Assembly: GCF_023973825.1 (NCBI RefSeq)
Contig: NW_027122943.1
Coordinates: 1-62,996, forward strand
Direction: 5' to 3'
DNA: 62,996 bases
From: Plasmodium brasilianum
Taxonomy: Eukaryota; Apicomplexa; Aconoidasida; Haemosporida; Plasmodiidae
Shown: positions 1 to 11,606 of the stretch, in pieces
Layout: each line of letters begins with the position of its first letter
Position numbering within the stretch: the first letter of the stretch is position 1
The notes under the pieces: generated by a model
Seen by the model: the letters and a program-made list of their open reading frames with translations, nothing else
Told to the model about the DNA's origin: nothing
Database searches by the model: none
Made by a program: the position numbers and the translations under genes

Positions 1-28
1 TATATATTAATAAAATTATTGAAAATAA

Positions 29-223
29 TTATATATATTCATATGAACCACAATAAGAAGATTCATCTACAAGTGACGCTCGATCCTCGAACAAGGATTT
101 TACTGAAACCAAATATCATTGAGATTCATTGATTTTATTTGGTACATTAATATATTTTAAGATTGTTACAGTTTTAAACTTCGCTACATGATTCTTACGA
201 ATACCGTAATCATTGTTAATGTT
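29..223 (-). pseudogene. unidentified coding-like relic at the left edge
   Basis: Reading right to left there are about 65 codons in one frame, interrupted by a single TGA at 118-116 and ending with TAA at 31-29. The composition (about one third G+C) and the mix of charged and polar residues, for example KSLFEDRASLVDESSYCG near the end, are unlike the surrounding poly-A/T. Beyond about 223 the frame decays into stops, so this would be the 3' end of a broken gene. No family was recognised. In DNA this AT-rich, open frames of about 40 codons arise by chance, so the support is composition and residue mix rather than length alone. Confidence 0.3.
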
Positions 224-2110
224 TTATCGTTGGGTACAAAATATATTTTAATTTCTTACAACACATTTATTAATACGGTTACATATTAATTTATATTTTT
301 GGCAATAGATAACATTTCCATATATAATAAATGAAATGTACGAATTTTCTAGAAATAGAAAGAAAATAAAATGTATCAAACATGTAAAAAAGATGAATGT
401 TTCAAATAATTTATTTATATAATAAAGCTAAAGAAAAAATATATTTAAAATAGTAATACTTGAAAGCATATAAATAATTAATAAATTCGATAAAAATTGG
501 TTATTTTAGTGAATATATTATTTTTTGTAGATTTCGTTGTATAAATTATTATAAATATGAAAAAATGTTTTAGAAATTGAAATTTAATAATATTTTATAT
601 TCATTTACTTTTATTTGTATTTTTAAAATATTAATAATTAAACATATAAATGACATAATAAGGAAAGTATTTAAACTTTAGTGCTATATTATAAATGTAG
701 TAGGCGTATGACATATATAAGAAATAAAAGAAAAATTAAATATTTTTCTGTAAATTAATATTTTTATATATGGTCTCATTATTTAAAGAATGTAAATAAT
801 ATAGATTTATAACGAATTGTTTTTTAAAATAAATAGATCAAAAAATACTTAGGATCAATTAATGTTTCTAAAAATAACAATATTTACAAATAAATATTTA
901 GCAGTATTTTATTATATAGTGCACTTATTTCTCATAATATATTTTACAATTTTTGTGTATAGATTATTATAAATTTTTATAATGGATTAAAGAACATTAT
1001 ATACATAAGCGCTAAGTAAGAGAAAAAATGTGAGCTGTTCAAAATGTTCGAAAAAATAGAACCTAAAAGGTCTTCATAAAAATTATAATGAAAATAATAT
1101 ACATATTAAAAAATCAAAATATGTTAATTTTAATATATGTAATTTGTTTTTTTTTGTTTTTGTAAATTATAAATAGTATTTTGGTTTCATCTATTTTTTT
1201 TTTAAGTTTTAATAATTAACTGGAAAAATAGTAATTTTTAAGGAGATCAAATATATAAAGTTAAAGTTCTTTTGACTAGAATATTTTTTTATAAAACTTT
1301 TATGTAATTAAATTTCTAATGGTTACAATATGTAAGAGATATATATTGGAATAATACATTTATACATATTTATTCCAGTTGCCATGTAAAATATGTTTCT
1401 AGGATTATGTATTTTCAAAATAATATATAAAAAGTAATTTATTCTTTCTAATATTATGAATTGAATAATCACTAAGTCATATATCTTAGTTAAATGTATT
1501 TTTATTATTTCACAATTTTATAAGAATATTATTTCATATATATATCATTAGTAAATTTGTTTTAGTTGATATTTAAATTAATGAAATTTAAAGTAACAAT
1601 TATATATCTGCTTAACCTTTAAACTTTTTTTTTTTTTTAATGTTCTTATATTTCTTTTGAATATATATATTAAAAAAGAAATTTAAAAATCTATGTATAT
1701 TAATGTAAAAAAATTTTTTTTAGATGGAGGATATAACCTAAACGTAATTAAAAATAATGATTTTCAAATATTAAGGTGCAAAAATAAAAAATCACACCTT
1801 GTTTGCTATTAGAATATATATTTCTACATAGATTAAGTAGTTCCATAAATTTCTATCTTAAAAAGAAATTATATACTATAAAAAAGTATATTTACTTGAG
1901 GAGGAATTAATGCATTTGTCCTAATTAATATAATTAATATGTTTTTTTTCTTATATTATTATGATTATTGTATTATTATAATAATTGATATTTTATTAAT
2001 AAAAATCAACGTTTTCAAAATAAAAATTTATATAATCAGAATTATTAATTGTTTATAATTTTTAACATTATTAATTATTTTCTTAATATATAGAGGAATA
2101 TATTATATTT
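224..2110. other. intergenic: upstream flank of fam-l gene A
   Basis: No gene seen. The stretch from about 400 onward resembles the flank of fam-m gene C at about 22560-24680. The clearest match is 916-1005 against 23021-23113, lying about 1.62 and 1.66 kb before the respective start codons. The rest is A/T homopolymers. Confidence 0.5.
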
Positions 2111-2160
2111 ATATTCTCTACATTCTACATAGTGTATAAACTCAATATTTACATATAATA
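2111..2160 (+). promoter_or_regulatory. conserved fam upstream element, copy A
   Basis: A pattern of the form ATATTCTCTACATTCTAYAT, then roughly 10-15 bp, then AA(C/T)TCAATATTTACATAT. It lies 425 bp before the start codon of fam-l gene A. Related blocks precede all the other fam genes at similar distances, which suggests a shared core promoter, transcription start or 5' UTR segment. Its function is inferred from position and conservation only. Confidence 0.45.
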
Positions 2161-2535
2161 TGTATTCGAATATTTTTTTCATAATTTATTCTGAAAAAGG
2201 TTAATAAAAATATTATATCATTATAACACTACACTGAATATTTAAATTATATATTTTAAATATATATGTATTAAATCGAATTATATGATTTCAGAGAAAG
2301 TTATTTTTTTTTTTAATAAAATTAAGATAAATATTACATAATGCATTTTAAAAATTAACTTTGGTTATAGAACATGTAACGTATATTATAGTTATATATA
2401 TTTTATTATATATTTATACAGAAATAATAAATTTTTTTTTATTATTTTAAATATTTCGTTTTATCATTAGAAGTATATTCTATTATTATTAACTTCTTCT
2501 TTATTGATTATATTATGATATTAAATATCTGTATC

Positions 2536-3514
2536 ATGGAACGAAAAACAAAGATCCTCTTACTTTTTAATATTGTTGAGCTTATCCTATTATCTTGGGT
2601 GCTTCATTTTAACAGTGATGTTGTATGAAAATATCATTTAAGGATATTTGAAATCATAATATTTTTTAGTTTTTTTCTGTATTAATACCTTTTTTTTACC
2701 TCTGTATTATTAATACAATTAAATAAAAAATATTTACATTTTTTTTTAGGGCATGTTTGACATGCCATTGAATAAGTATTGCAATTGTGCGAAGGAATTT
2801 GAAGCAAGAAATTGTCGATTACTAGGATATAAGTATAATATCGATTCAAAGGATATATTTACAAAAGAACAAATGCCAAATATTGGTTTGACCAACAAAA
2901 GAGATATATGTAACAGTGAGGAAGGGTTGCAAAGCAAAGTAAATAAATCAAATGGATGTTCACCAAGTATAACAAGAAGTCGTAAAAAAGATATGAATAA
3001 AAAATCTTGTACATTTGAAACCAAAAAATATTCCCATTTGGAAAAAAAAATATTCAAGGAACTCGATTATGAGAATTTTCTTAAAAAAAACAGATCAATT
3101 AGTGATAAGATGTACAAAAAAATAATGCTTAAAAAATACAGATTACGTTTTACTTTACCTTTATTATTTTTTTCACTGTTTTTAATCATACTCTTAATAG
3201 ATTTATCATGGGGTTTGATTGATAAGAATAAGGGGTTATGGGGTGCATTAGGGGTTTCTACCTATTTAGATAGCTTGGCTAATGGTTCTCTGAAAAGCTT
3301 TTTAGAAATATTGAAAAAGTTCCAAGGTTTTTGGAAATCTGCTTTTAATGCAACATTGAGTACAGTTAGTGAAAAACACGTATTATGGCATTTATTTGGT
3401 ATTCTAATATATTTCATACCGTTCGTTATATTGGGTTTCACATTAATATTAGGGATTATTTATTATCATAAAAAAGTTAAAAAATATGAAAAAATTAAGT
3501 TCCGAAAAAGATAA
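2536..3514 (+). CDS. fam-l protein (gene A), two exons, intact
   Basis: Exons are 2536-2622 and 2750-3514, giving 283 residues; the 127 bp intron is phase 0 with a GTATGA donor and a T-rich TTTTAG acceptor. Exon 1 encodes 29 mostly hydrophobic residues, a recessed signal or signal-anchor starting MERKTK. A PEXEL-like RLL core is at residue 52. The fam-l signature follows: FETKKYS-HLEKKIF-ELDY-FL, then ISDK-YKKI. Membrane segments lie at about residues 164-182 and 243-268, and the tail is basic (HKKVKKYEKIKFRKR). fam-l is a large P. malariae family thought to be exported to the infected red cell; its molecular role is unknown. This gene is the first of a doublet with fam-m gene B downstream. 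The start is chosen because its exon has exactly the same length and donor as in the other fam genes. Confidence 0.9.
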
Positions 3515-5765
3515 AATGAATAGTAAGAGATATTATTCTTTTTAAAAAGAAATACCCAATAAGAACTAATATATATTATCTTTAGTGATATTCCTAATAA
3601 ATATTCTCAAAACAGTATAAATTTTATAGGTAAATTTACATAAATATACCGATAAATATATTCAACTGTAAAAGAATATGTCTTAATTTTTTTTGTGAAT
3701 ATAAATGTTTTAATTTTTTTAAATGTGTTCATTAATATGTTATCTCTGTTTAATGCCGCATTTTCGATTCTTTTATATGTAAGTAGGTTTTTATGAGAAA
3801 TAAATTTTTTTGAGATAAAATTAATATATAATAGGATAATTTACATACATATATTGAAATAGTATGTTAATTTATAAATATAATATGTGATACTTCGTAT
3901 TTTTCTGCAGCTGAAGTCTAAAATTATTATTTATGGAAGTAATTATTAAAATGTATTATTAGATTTATATTAACTATAAATATGTCCTATTTTATAATTT
4001 ATGTAAGAATGTGAATCTGTTTTGTTGCATTTACATATACATATTTGTAATTAGTAAAAGTATAATATATAAAATATCTTTTATGAAATATGTTTTATAG
4101 AATATATTTTTTGTTAATCCCTTTTTGAAAAGGGTGCAGATGTTTGGGGATGGATTAAAAGAAAAAAAAAAAGTATATAATTAAATAATATATATATTAA
4201 ATATTGATTACTTTTAATAGTTTTTTAAATTAAAATTATAAATGTTTAAAATTAAAAGAAGAGCTAAAAGAATTTAATTTATTATTAATGTATTTTGCTG
4301 CGATATTAAAGATAATTTTGGAAATTCTACTTAAATATATATTATATTGAAAATATATAGAATATATAATTTGTTAATTTTTTTTTATTACAAAACAATA
4401 AAAGAAATTAGTTTAAGTTAATTGCAGATAAATGTGTTATATTAAGGAATTGTTTTGTTTTGTTTTTAATGATTGTATATCTCATAATGTGTTTTATATA
4501 TCTATGAAAATAAAAATGGTCTTTATCTGTAATGAATCTAATTTTATTTTTTTCTGAAATAATAGGTTAAAATGTATTTAAATATTTTTATATATATTCT
4601 ATTTTTTAAGATTGTCTACAATTATGTAATGTGTAAAAGTTTGAAAACATTTTAAATATATATGAAAATATAAGTAGTTTATAGAAACAATTAATAACAT
4701 ATTCAAAATAATTACAATTTATTAAACATAATAATAAAGAAAAAACAATTATATTTTTATAGATAATTTATAAATAAAATGATTATTATTTGTTAGATAA
4801 TTTTTAAAAATTTGTATGTAAAAAATTATATATTTTTTCGCTTTGTTTCATTTAATATATCTAATACAGAAATTTGGTTATGGAATGGTTTTTTGAATAT
4901 TTTTATTTGTTAAAATTAATTTTATATAGATATAAATGAACACAAAAACATAAATTTAATATATTTTTTAGTTATTACACTTAAATACACTTTTAAAAAA
5001 TATTTTTATATAAATAAAATGTCTCGTTCATAATTATTTCTTTGTAAAAAGCATACTCAAGTTAAAAGGGAATAAGATATTATGATGTACAAGCGGTTAT
5101 TCCTAGGAAAGCGAATATATATCTAATATACATTTTAATTAAAACATCAATAATTTTTTAATTTTTTGTTAATTTTACAGACTAATGTAATATATTCAAA
5201 TATTTTATTTCATTCAAAAAAAATATATAACCATTTATATACGTAACAGTTCTATTATAGCAATAGGTATTTTATTTTTTTCTTTTTTATTATATTATTG
5301 TTACATCTGAATATATATAGTAAAAAAAAAAATAATAATAAAAAATTTAGTACATGATTATAAATAATTTTCATTAAAATTACGTAATACCACTTGAACG
5401 CAAAGATTACAACTTTTAAAAATTATGGTACGAATATAAAACAAAAGTCTTAATTTGACTTTAAAATAGATACTAAATCATATATTAGGTAGAATAAAGT
5501 AAATATAATTTTTTAAATATATTATAAGCTAAAAAAATAATATATTAATTGAAGGAGTAATTGGATCATATGTTATAATTTAAGAAACATAATATTATAT
5601 TTTTTTTCATTGAATTTTTTTTTATTATTTTATTGTTATAATAATTGATATTTTTCCTTAATAATAAGGAGTGAAATATAATGTTTATAATATTTAATTA
5701 TTATTAGGATAATATTTATATAATTTGTAATTAATATTTTAATAATAGATAAACATACTATATAT
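3515..5765. other. intergenic between fam-l A and fam-m B, left part
   Basis: No gene seen. About 60-100 bases after the fam-l stop (around 3576-3610) is a 3'-flank motif shared by all the fam genes. A second shared block at about 3975-4020 matches the flanks of D (29545-29580) and F (46580-46615). A small perfect hairpin, CCCTTTT-TG-AAAAGGG, lies at about 4119-4134. The rest is A/T runs. Confidence 0.45.
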
Positions 5766-5815
5766 GTATTCTATATGTTGTACATTTTATGGGAACTCAA
5801 TATTTCAAAATAATA
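5766..5815 (+). promoter_or_regulatory. orphan copy of the fam upstream element
   Basis: This resembles the conserved upstream element: TATTCTATATGTTGTACATT followed by ACTCAATATTTC. It is followed at 5881-6010 by more of the sequence that normally leads to a fam start codon. No fam exon follows. Instead a second upstream block begins at about 6050 and leads to gene B. It looks like a duplicated or leftover promoter whose own gene is gone. Confidence 0.4.
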
Positions 5816-6670
5816 TGGAATAAAATTTTTTTCCCTTAGTTTATTAAGAAAAGGATTTGTAAAAATACTATTTAATTAGTACACTCGATGAAATAATTTA
5901 ATAATATACATAGTATAATTAAGAATAAATTTAAATTATTTTATTTTAATGAAAGTGTAATTTTTAAAAATATTAAAATAAAAATTTTATAATACGTTTA
6001 TAAATATATTTTTCTTTATATATATATTACAAAATTTATTACAGCAATGAACGTTTCATTAATTATTTAGGAAGAAATAATAATTTTTTTTGTTTTAATA
6101 TAAAGTATTATTAAAATTCGTTAAAATATGTTATTACATGAAAATATTACGTATACGTGTATATGTAAGGAATAATTCTCTTGTAATTTTAGGATTTTCT
6201 TTTTTTCTAATTGAATTACATTATTTAAAATATAAATTAATAAGGAAAAAAAAAAAAAAAAAATGGATAAATTTAAAAATATTTTATTTACAATTAAACA
6301 GTGACTTATTTATAAAAATTATAATTTACAAAAATAAATGCATAATCATAAGAAATTATTTCTTGGATTTCTTTATGAATATATTTTCTCGTATATTAGA
6401 TATTACATTATAAATTATATTTTTTTAATTATATTTAGAATATCAAAAAAACTGCTTATGAATAAGAGGAATCTAAACTATGGATTATAATTAACACAAC
6501 ACAAAATATTTTCTTTATTTGTTATTTTACGCTTTAATAATGAATATTTATTAAGAATAAAATATACTTGTTCTAAAAAATGATGCTTGTAAAATTAGCA
6601 TTACAAACAGGATAAATTCCTTAGTATCCTTAATAAGCGTTTTAATATATAAAGGAGCGTATTATATATA

Positions 6671-6720
6671 TATATTCTATACATTCTCTATTGCTTATAA
6701 ACTAAATATTTTCATATGAT
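6671..6720 (+). promoter_or_regulatory. conserved fam upstream element, copy B
   Basis: TATTCTATACATTCTCTATT followed by AAACTAAATATTTTCATATG, 342 bp before the start codon of fam-m gene B. This is the shortest spacing of the set. Inferred to be a promoter or 5' UTR segment. Confidence 0.4.
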
Positions 6721-7012
6721 AAAAAATATTTAATACAACATTAAATAAAAAGTTAAATCATATATATTGTATATTTAAGAATGAATTCAAATTCTTTTAT
6801 TTTAATGATACAATTTGTTTTTATATAACATTTAGGTAAAAAATATATAATACATTATTATATATCTTTTTATATGTAGTTGTTTAATTGTACATTATAG
6901 TTGTATATATTTTATTAATATCTTACTAAAAATCAAAAAGTATTAATAATAAAAAATATTATGTTATTATTTATTCATTAGTTTGTATTTTATAATATTA
7001 TAGATATATAAT

Positions 7013-7894
7013 ATGGAACTAAAAATTAACCCAATTTTATTTATTATAATAACTACTTTTACTTTTTTAAAGAGGATTTTATCTTTTAACCATGATGGGG
7101 TATGATAATATTAGTTATGTTATTGTATTATACTTAATTTCCGTGTTTTGTTTTTATTAATACCGTTTTTTACAATTAAAATATTTGTTCATTTGAATAA
7201 TAATGTTTTTTTTTAGTTAACTTTTAACAAATTTGTAGGTGAGAATTTTATGCAGTGTAGAATATTAGACAAAAGAAATTATCGATTACTAGCAAAATGT
7301 AAAAAGGATAAAGATTCAAATAACATATATTTAAACGAATTTTTTCCAAATAATGATAAAAAAGAAAATAAATATATAACTAATAATAAAAAATGGAATA
7401 AAGAAAAAACCACGAAATCAAACAAAAGTTTATTAAATAAAGCTCAGTACTATACAGAAGTTATAGATTACAATAATGGAATATTTGATGGAAAACATTT
7501 TCACTTTGAAAAAAAATTAATAAGAAAAAAAGATTATGATGCTTTTCTAGAAAAAAAGAGGAGAATTAGTGATATATCTTTAAAAAAAATAAAATTTAAA
7601 AATTACAGATTTGGAAGTGCCATATGTTTACTTTTTTTATTGCTGGGAATAGTTTTACCCATATTACAAGGATTAAAGCTATTACAAAATGCAGGAGATG
7701 CGATTAAAGGATTACCACATATGAATGCTGTGTGGACATTTATAGAAAAATGTTTAGGTCAGGCAAAATATAATTTTTTTTTAATAGCATTTAGCACAAT
7801 TATCATTATATTAGTTGTTATACTTGTAATAGTAATTCCTAAAATTTTAAGAAATAACGAAAAATATAACAGAATTAAAGCGATGTATGAGTAA
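7013..7894 (+). CDS. fam-m protein (gene B), two exons, intact
   Basis: Exons are 7013-7099 and 7217-7894, giving 254 residues; the 117 bp intron is phase 0 (GTATGA donor, TTTTAG acceptor). Exon 1 encodes a 29-residue hydrophobic leader. The PEXEL-like RLLAK core is at residue 52. The fam-m signature follows: KAQYYTEVIDYNNG, FDGKHFHFEKK and KKDYDAFLE--RRISDI. Membrane segments lie at about residues 161-179 and 215-237, and the tail contains RNNEKYNRIK. fam-m is a P. malariae multigene family predicted to be exported; its function is unknown. The gap from gene A (about 3.5 kb) is 0.8 kb longer than in the other doublets, which the duplicated upstream block at 5766 accounts for. Confidence 0.9.
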
Positions 7895-10632
7895 GGTAAA
7901 TAACAAGATACATGTTTTTTATATGACTTATTTATATGAAACGTTATATGTAATATCTTTAGTTTATATACTTAATAAACATACATATTGTTTATATAAT
8001 TTTATTGATGTACATGGATTTATAACGTAATCCTTATAATTAATACTCACAAATTATGTTCTTTGTTTGTTGGTAAATTTGAATGCATTAATGATTGTGA
8101 TTTTTTATTATAAATTATTGTTGAAACAAAATAAAATAACATCATGTAATATATGCATTTCTGTATATAATTAGATTCTTATAAGAAACATATATATGTG
8201 AGTTAAAATTAATATATAATATTAATGAAGAAGTGTTAGAATTTCCGTTTTAAACGAAAAGTACTTGTATTGTATTTTATATTCTAGAAGAATAATATAA
8301 TTATCTGTAGACATACTTAAGAAATTATATGATGAACTTTACATTAAAAATTAATATTTTTTTTTTGTATTTAATGTAAAGTAATGTATATATTATATTA
8401 CAACGATTTATATATATTTTACTCCAATATAAACATAATATTTGTTATATAAATAATTTTTAATAGAAATATGGCATAACACATAAATTGTTATTAATAA
8501 TTGTTGTAAGAAGTTTGATTTTGTTTTTTTAACGGTGTACTTAGGGAATTAGAAATGTATAATAAAATAATATTCTTATAAAATATTATTTCTTTGGTAA
8601 TTAGGATTAATATTTTATTTTTATCCATGATACTATTTTATTTTATTTAATAAGATTATGTATCCTATAAGTATATAATTAATTTATAAAGAGAAAAAAA
8701 TAAACTTCATTGTTTTAAGAAAATGAAATATATTTTTATTCATATATTAAAAAAGAATATATATTATAAGAAAAAAAAATTTTAATCTTTAACAAAATTT
8801 TTATATTTTTAAATCCTATATTTTTATTATTTAAATGAAAGCAATTCTTTTGTTACTAAAATTATTTTATTATAGAAAATACATTATTAAAAGTATGATG
8901 AATTTGTGAGCTGAGTAAATAGTTTATATAGATTAATTATGTTAAAAACATTGAAAGATGACATTACATAAATTAATTAGGAACAAAATGTTACAATAAT
9001 ATTTTTATAATTTTATTAATTATGTACATAATGATGTACAAAATGTATATATATATATATATATATAATATATATAATATATATAATATATGTAGTAAAA
9101 TTAAAATCTATAATTAAATAAATATTATAAACTATATAGTATTTTTATGTTTATTATAATCTGGAAGCGTATGGTGAACTCTTTTTTCCGAATTAAATTT
9201 ATGATTACTATAAAACTATTATTATAAAACATAAAATTAATTATCTCCTTATTTCAAATATATGTTCGTTTATCCTTTTAATACGAACATGCTAATATTT
9301 AAAATGACATGAAATAGTTTCAACGAAAAATATTTTTGTTTTATTATTTTGAATGTGATATTATGAGTAATCTGATCATTTCCATATCTATATTAGTAAC
9401 AAAATTGCAGATATATGGTAAAATACAAGATACCACATAGATATGCAGAATAATTAATATTAATTCCTATTCTGAAATTTATAATTTGGTTATTAGAAAT
9501 GTATCTGAAGTTTTTAAATGTAGCAAAAAAAGTGTCTGATTTTTTAAAATGTAATATGTATAATAATGTATATATATTGAGTTCCATGGAGTTCAAAATA
9601 ATGGAATTCAATTAGAAACTTGAATAAAAGTAGATTTCTGCTCAATTTCTTTTTATTCTTAACGTACTATAATGTTACATGATATTACATTTAAGGAAGT
9701 AATTGTTCTATTTTTTCCTTACTATAAAGTAAATAAAAATGAATTATATTAATATATATGAGATTTGTTACTTTTATAATTTACTTTAGAGTAAATTTTA
9801 TAATTATATAATAAATTTATATATGTTTATTATTTATCATATACAGATTTGCTTACTACTTCGGATGTTATATGTATAAAATATATTAGAGGAGAAAAGG
9901 AAAATAAAGTATAATGCTTCGAAAGAATATATATATGAATTATAAACTAAATATTAATAGTTTTGCTATATATATTAGAGATTGAGTCGAATAAATAACT
10001 CTTAATTACATATATAAATAACCTTTTTACAGTGTTACATAGAATATATACCATACAAAAACTACATTACTAAACTTATTGCATATTATTTTAAATGTTT
10101 AATTCTATTTATCGGCAAGTAGATAAATGATAAGGAAACTTTAAAGATATAAATAATATATATATATTCTTTTAAATTTTTAAATAATATTTTTATTTTA
10201 TGAATTTTATTTTTTTATTTGGATAAAAATATTACTGGTGTTTTTTTTAAAGCTTCTTTTTCTTCTCTTCTTATTTTAATACAAATTTTATAAACAGTTC
10301 TATATATTAATGTATACTAAAATCATTATTTATTTCACAATCTTGTGCTATATATTTATACCTTAAAATTATGTGGTTTTAATTCTAAAGAAAAATTAAT
10401 ATTTAAGTGGACCTTTTGTTACTGACTCAAACAGTAGTACTGTATTTATGTTAACCCTTTGTTTGAATAATTGTTGTGTAGTTTTTTTTTTAATTTTAAT
10501 GCGCATGTATACATTTCTAATTTTTTTTATCTTATTTATTAAGAAATATTTTCTTATTTGTAACTTGTGCACCTCTAAGTATTAGATTTTGTATTGCAAA
10601 TAATATAAAATGTAATTTTTGTATCATGTATC
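7895..10632. other. intergenic downstream of fam-m B
   Basis: It starts with the shared fam 3'-flank motif (about 7950-7990). The blocks around 9165-9235 and 9715-9840 resemble 33955-34020 and 34500-34640 downstream of fam-m gene E, at nearly the same distance from the stop codon (about 1.3 and 1.8 kb). No gene was recognised. Confidence 0.45.
9045..9092. repeat. (TA)n microsatellite
   Basis: A pure TA run grades into TATAA repeats. This is an ordinary low-complexity tract for this genome. Confidence 0.8.
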
Positions 10633-11606
10633 TCATTGTTGTTGATACCCTATACTATGAGAACTTCCTTTATATTTTCTATATACTTCTTTATATATAT
10701 TTTGTAAGGATTCTCTTTTTTCTTTACGTTTAACTATTTTTTTCGCAACTAAGCTATTACATAAGCATGATTTCAATAAAGTAAACTGTATGAAACAAAA
10801 CAAGTATATATACCTAAATATATTAAAGTTTTGTGCTTGTAAATTTTTGTAAAAATGGGCATACTCATTGTGTTAGAATATTCACGTTATTGACTATAAT
10901 TTCTTATTAACTTTATATAAAAAAAATAAAGAGAATGTTGCTAGCAATTCGACCGCTTTGGATAAACTGACAGAAAATATATATTTTACTTGCATAGGTG
11001 ATAAATATGTGATAAACCAGTACAAGGAGCTACCTTGTGAATTTTATTATCAAATACTTTTTTACAATTGATTAAATCCACGCAAAAAGCATTTTAACTA
11101 CATTTTTGATGTTTTTTACAATTATTCTTGTAAAGGTTATAACATTTCTTAATATTACCACAAATTATATCACCAGAATCCTCTTTTTTATCATTAAATT
11201 TGCTAAAATCTTCATAATAACCGTATATTTATTCAAGCTTTGTTAAAGATTCAGTATCAATTTCTTTTATTTCTTGTATGCCTATATTATCTAATTTAGA
11301 CGAAACACCTCTAAAGGAGTTAATTTAAATGTAACTATTATTCTTTTTATTTTTTTTTTTTGAATTTATCAGGTAATTCAAGTATTTATGACGTTTGATA
11401 TTATCCGAATAATATTTATCCTTAATTTCAATAAAATATCTACCAATCTGTTGACATAATGCAATAAAATTAGTATTAGAAATATCTAAAGAATTATATT
11501 TAGTATTAGAAAAAATTTGTCCAGGACTTATACTATCACTTTTAACATTTTAACTAATCCCCTCATATTCCATTTTATACTGAAGATATAATTCCACGGA
11601 ATTATT
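10633..11606 (-). pseudogene. PIR (mir-type) gene, decayed
   Basis: An acceptor at 11608-11607 opens an exon running leftwards. It has recognisable PIR-like text in several frames: an N-terminal ISNTNFIALCQQIGRYFIEI segment, then IQEIKEIDTESLTKLE, IYGYYEDFSKFNDKKED, IICGNIKKCYNLYKNNC, a cysteine-rich stretch and a VAPCTG motif, and finally a basic tail ending HSIGYQQQ before TGA at 10635-10633. These match the order of PIR (vir/mir) proteins: a cysteine-containing helical ectodomain, then a transmembrane segment, then a short cytoplasmic tail. Several in-frame stops and at least three frameshifts show that it is dead. The part expected to hold the membrane segment (about 10750-11000) is too decayed to read, and the tiny first exon was not found. 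Confidence 0.8.

Noticed and set aside
2746..3057. Open frame of 103 codons on the minus strand across fam-l A
   Set aside because: Antisense shadow of the fam-l coding exon; its residues follow from the complement of the Lys/Glu-rich frame.
6138..6413. 91-codon plus-strand frame
   Set aside because: Built from A/T runs including an 18-base poly-A, and overlaps the duplicated fam upstream block; no homology recognised.
8990..9110. Possible centromere or origin because of extreme TA content
   Set aside because: Only about 50 bases of TA repeat; Plasmodium centromeres are kilobases of extreme AT, and nothing of that size stands out.
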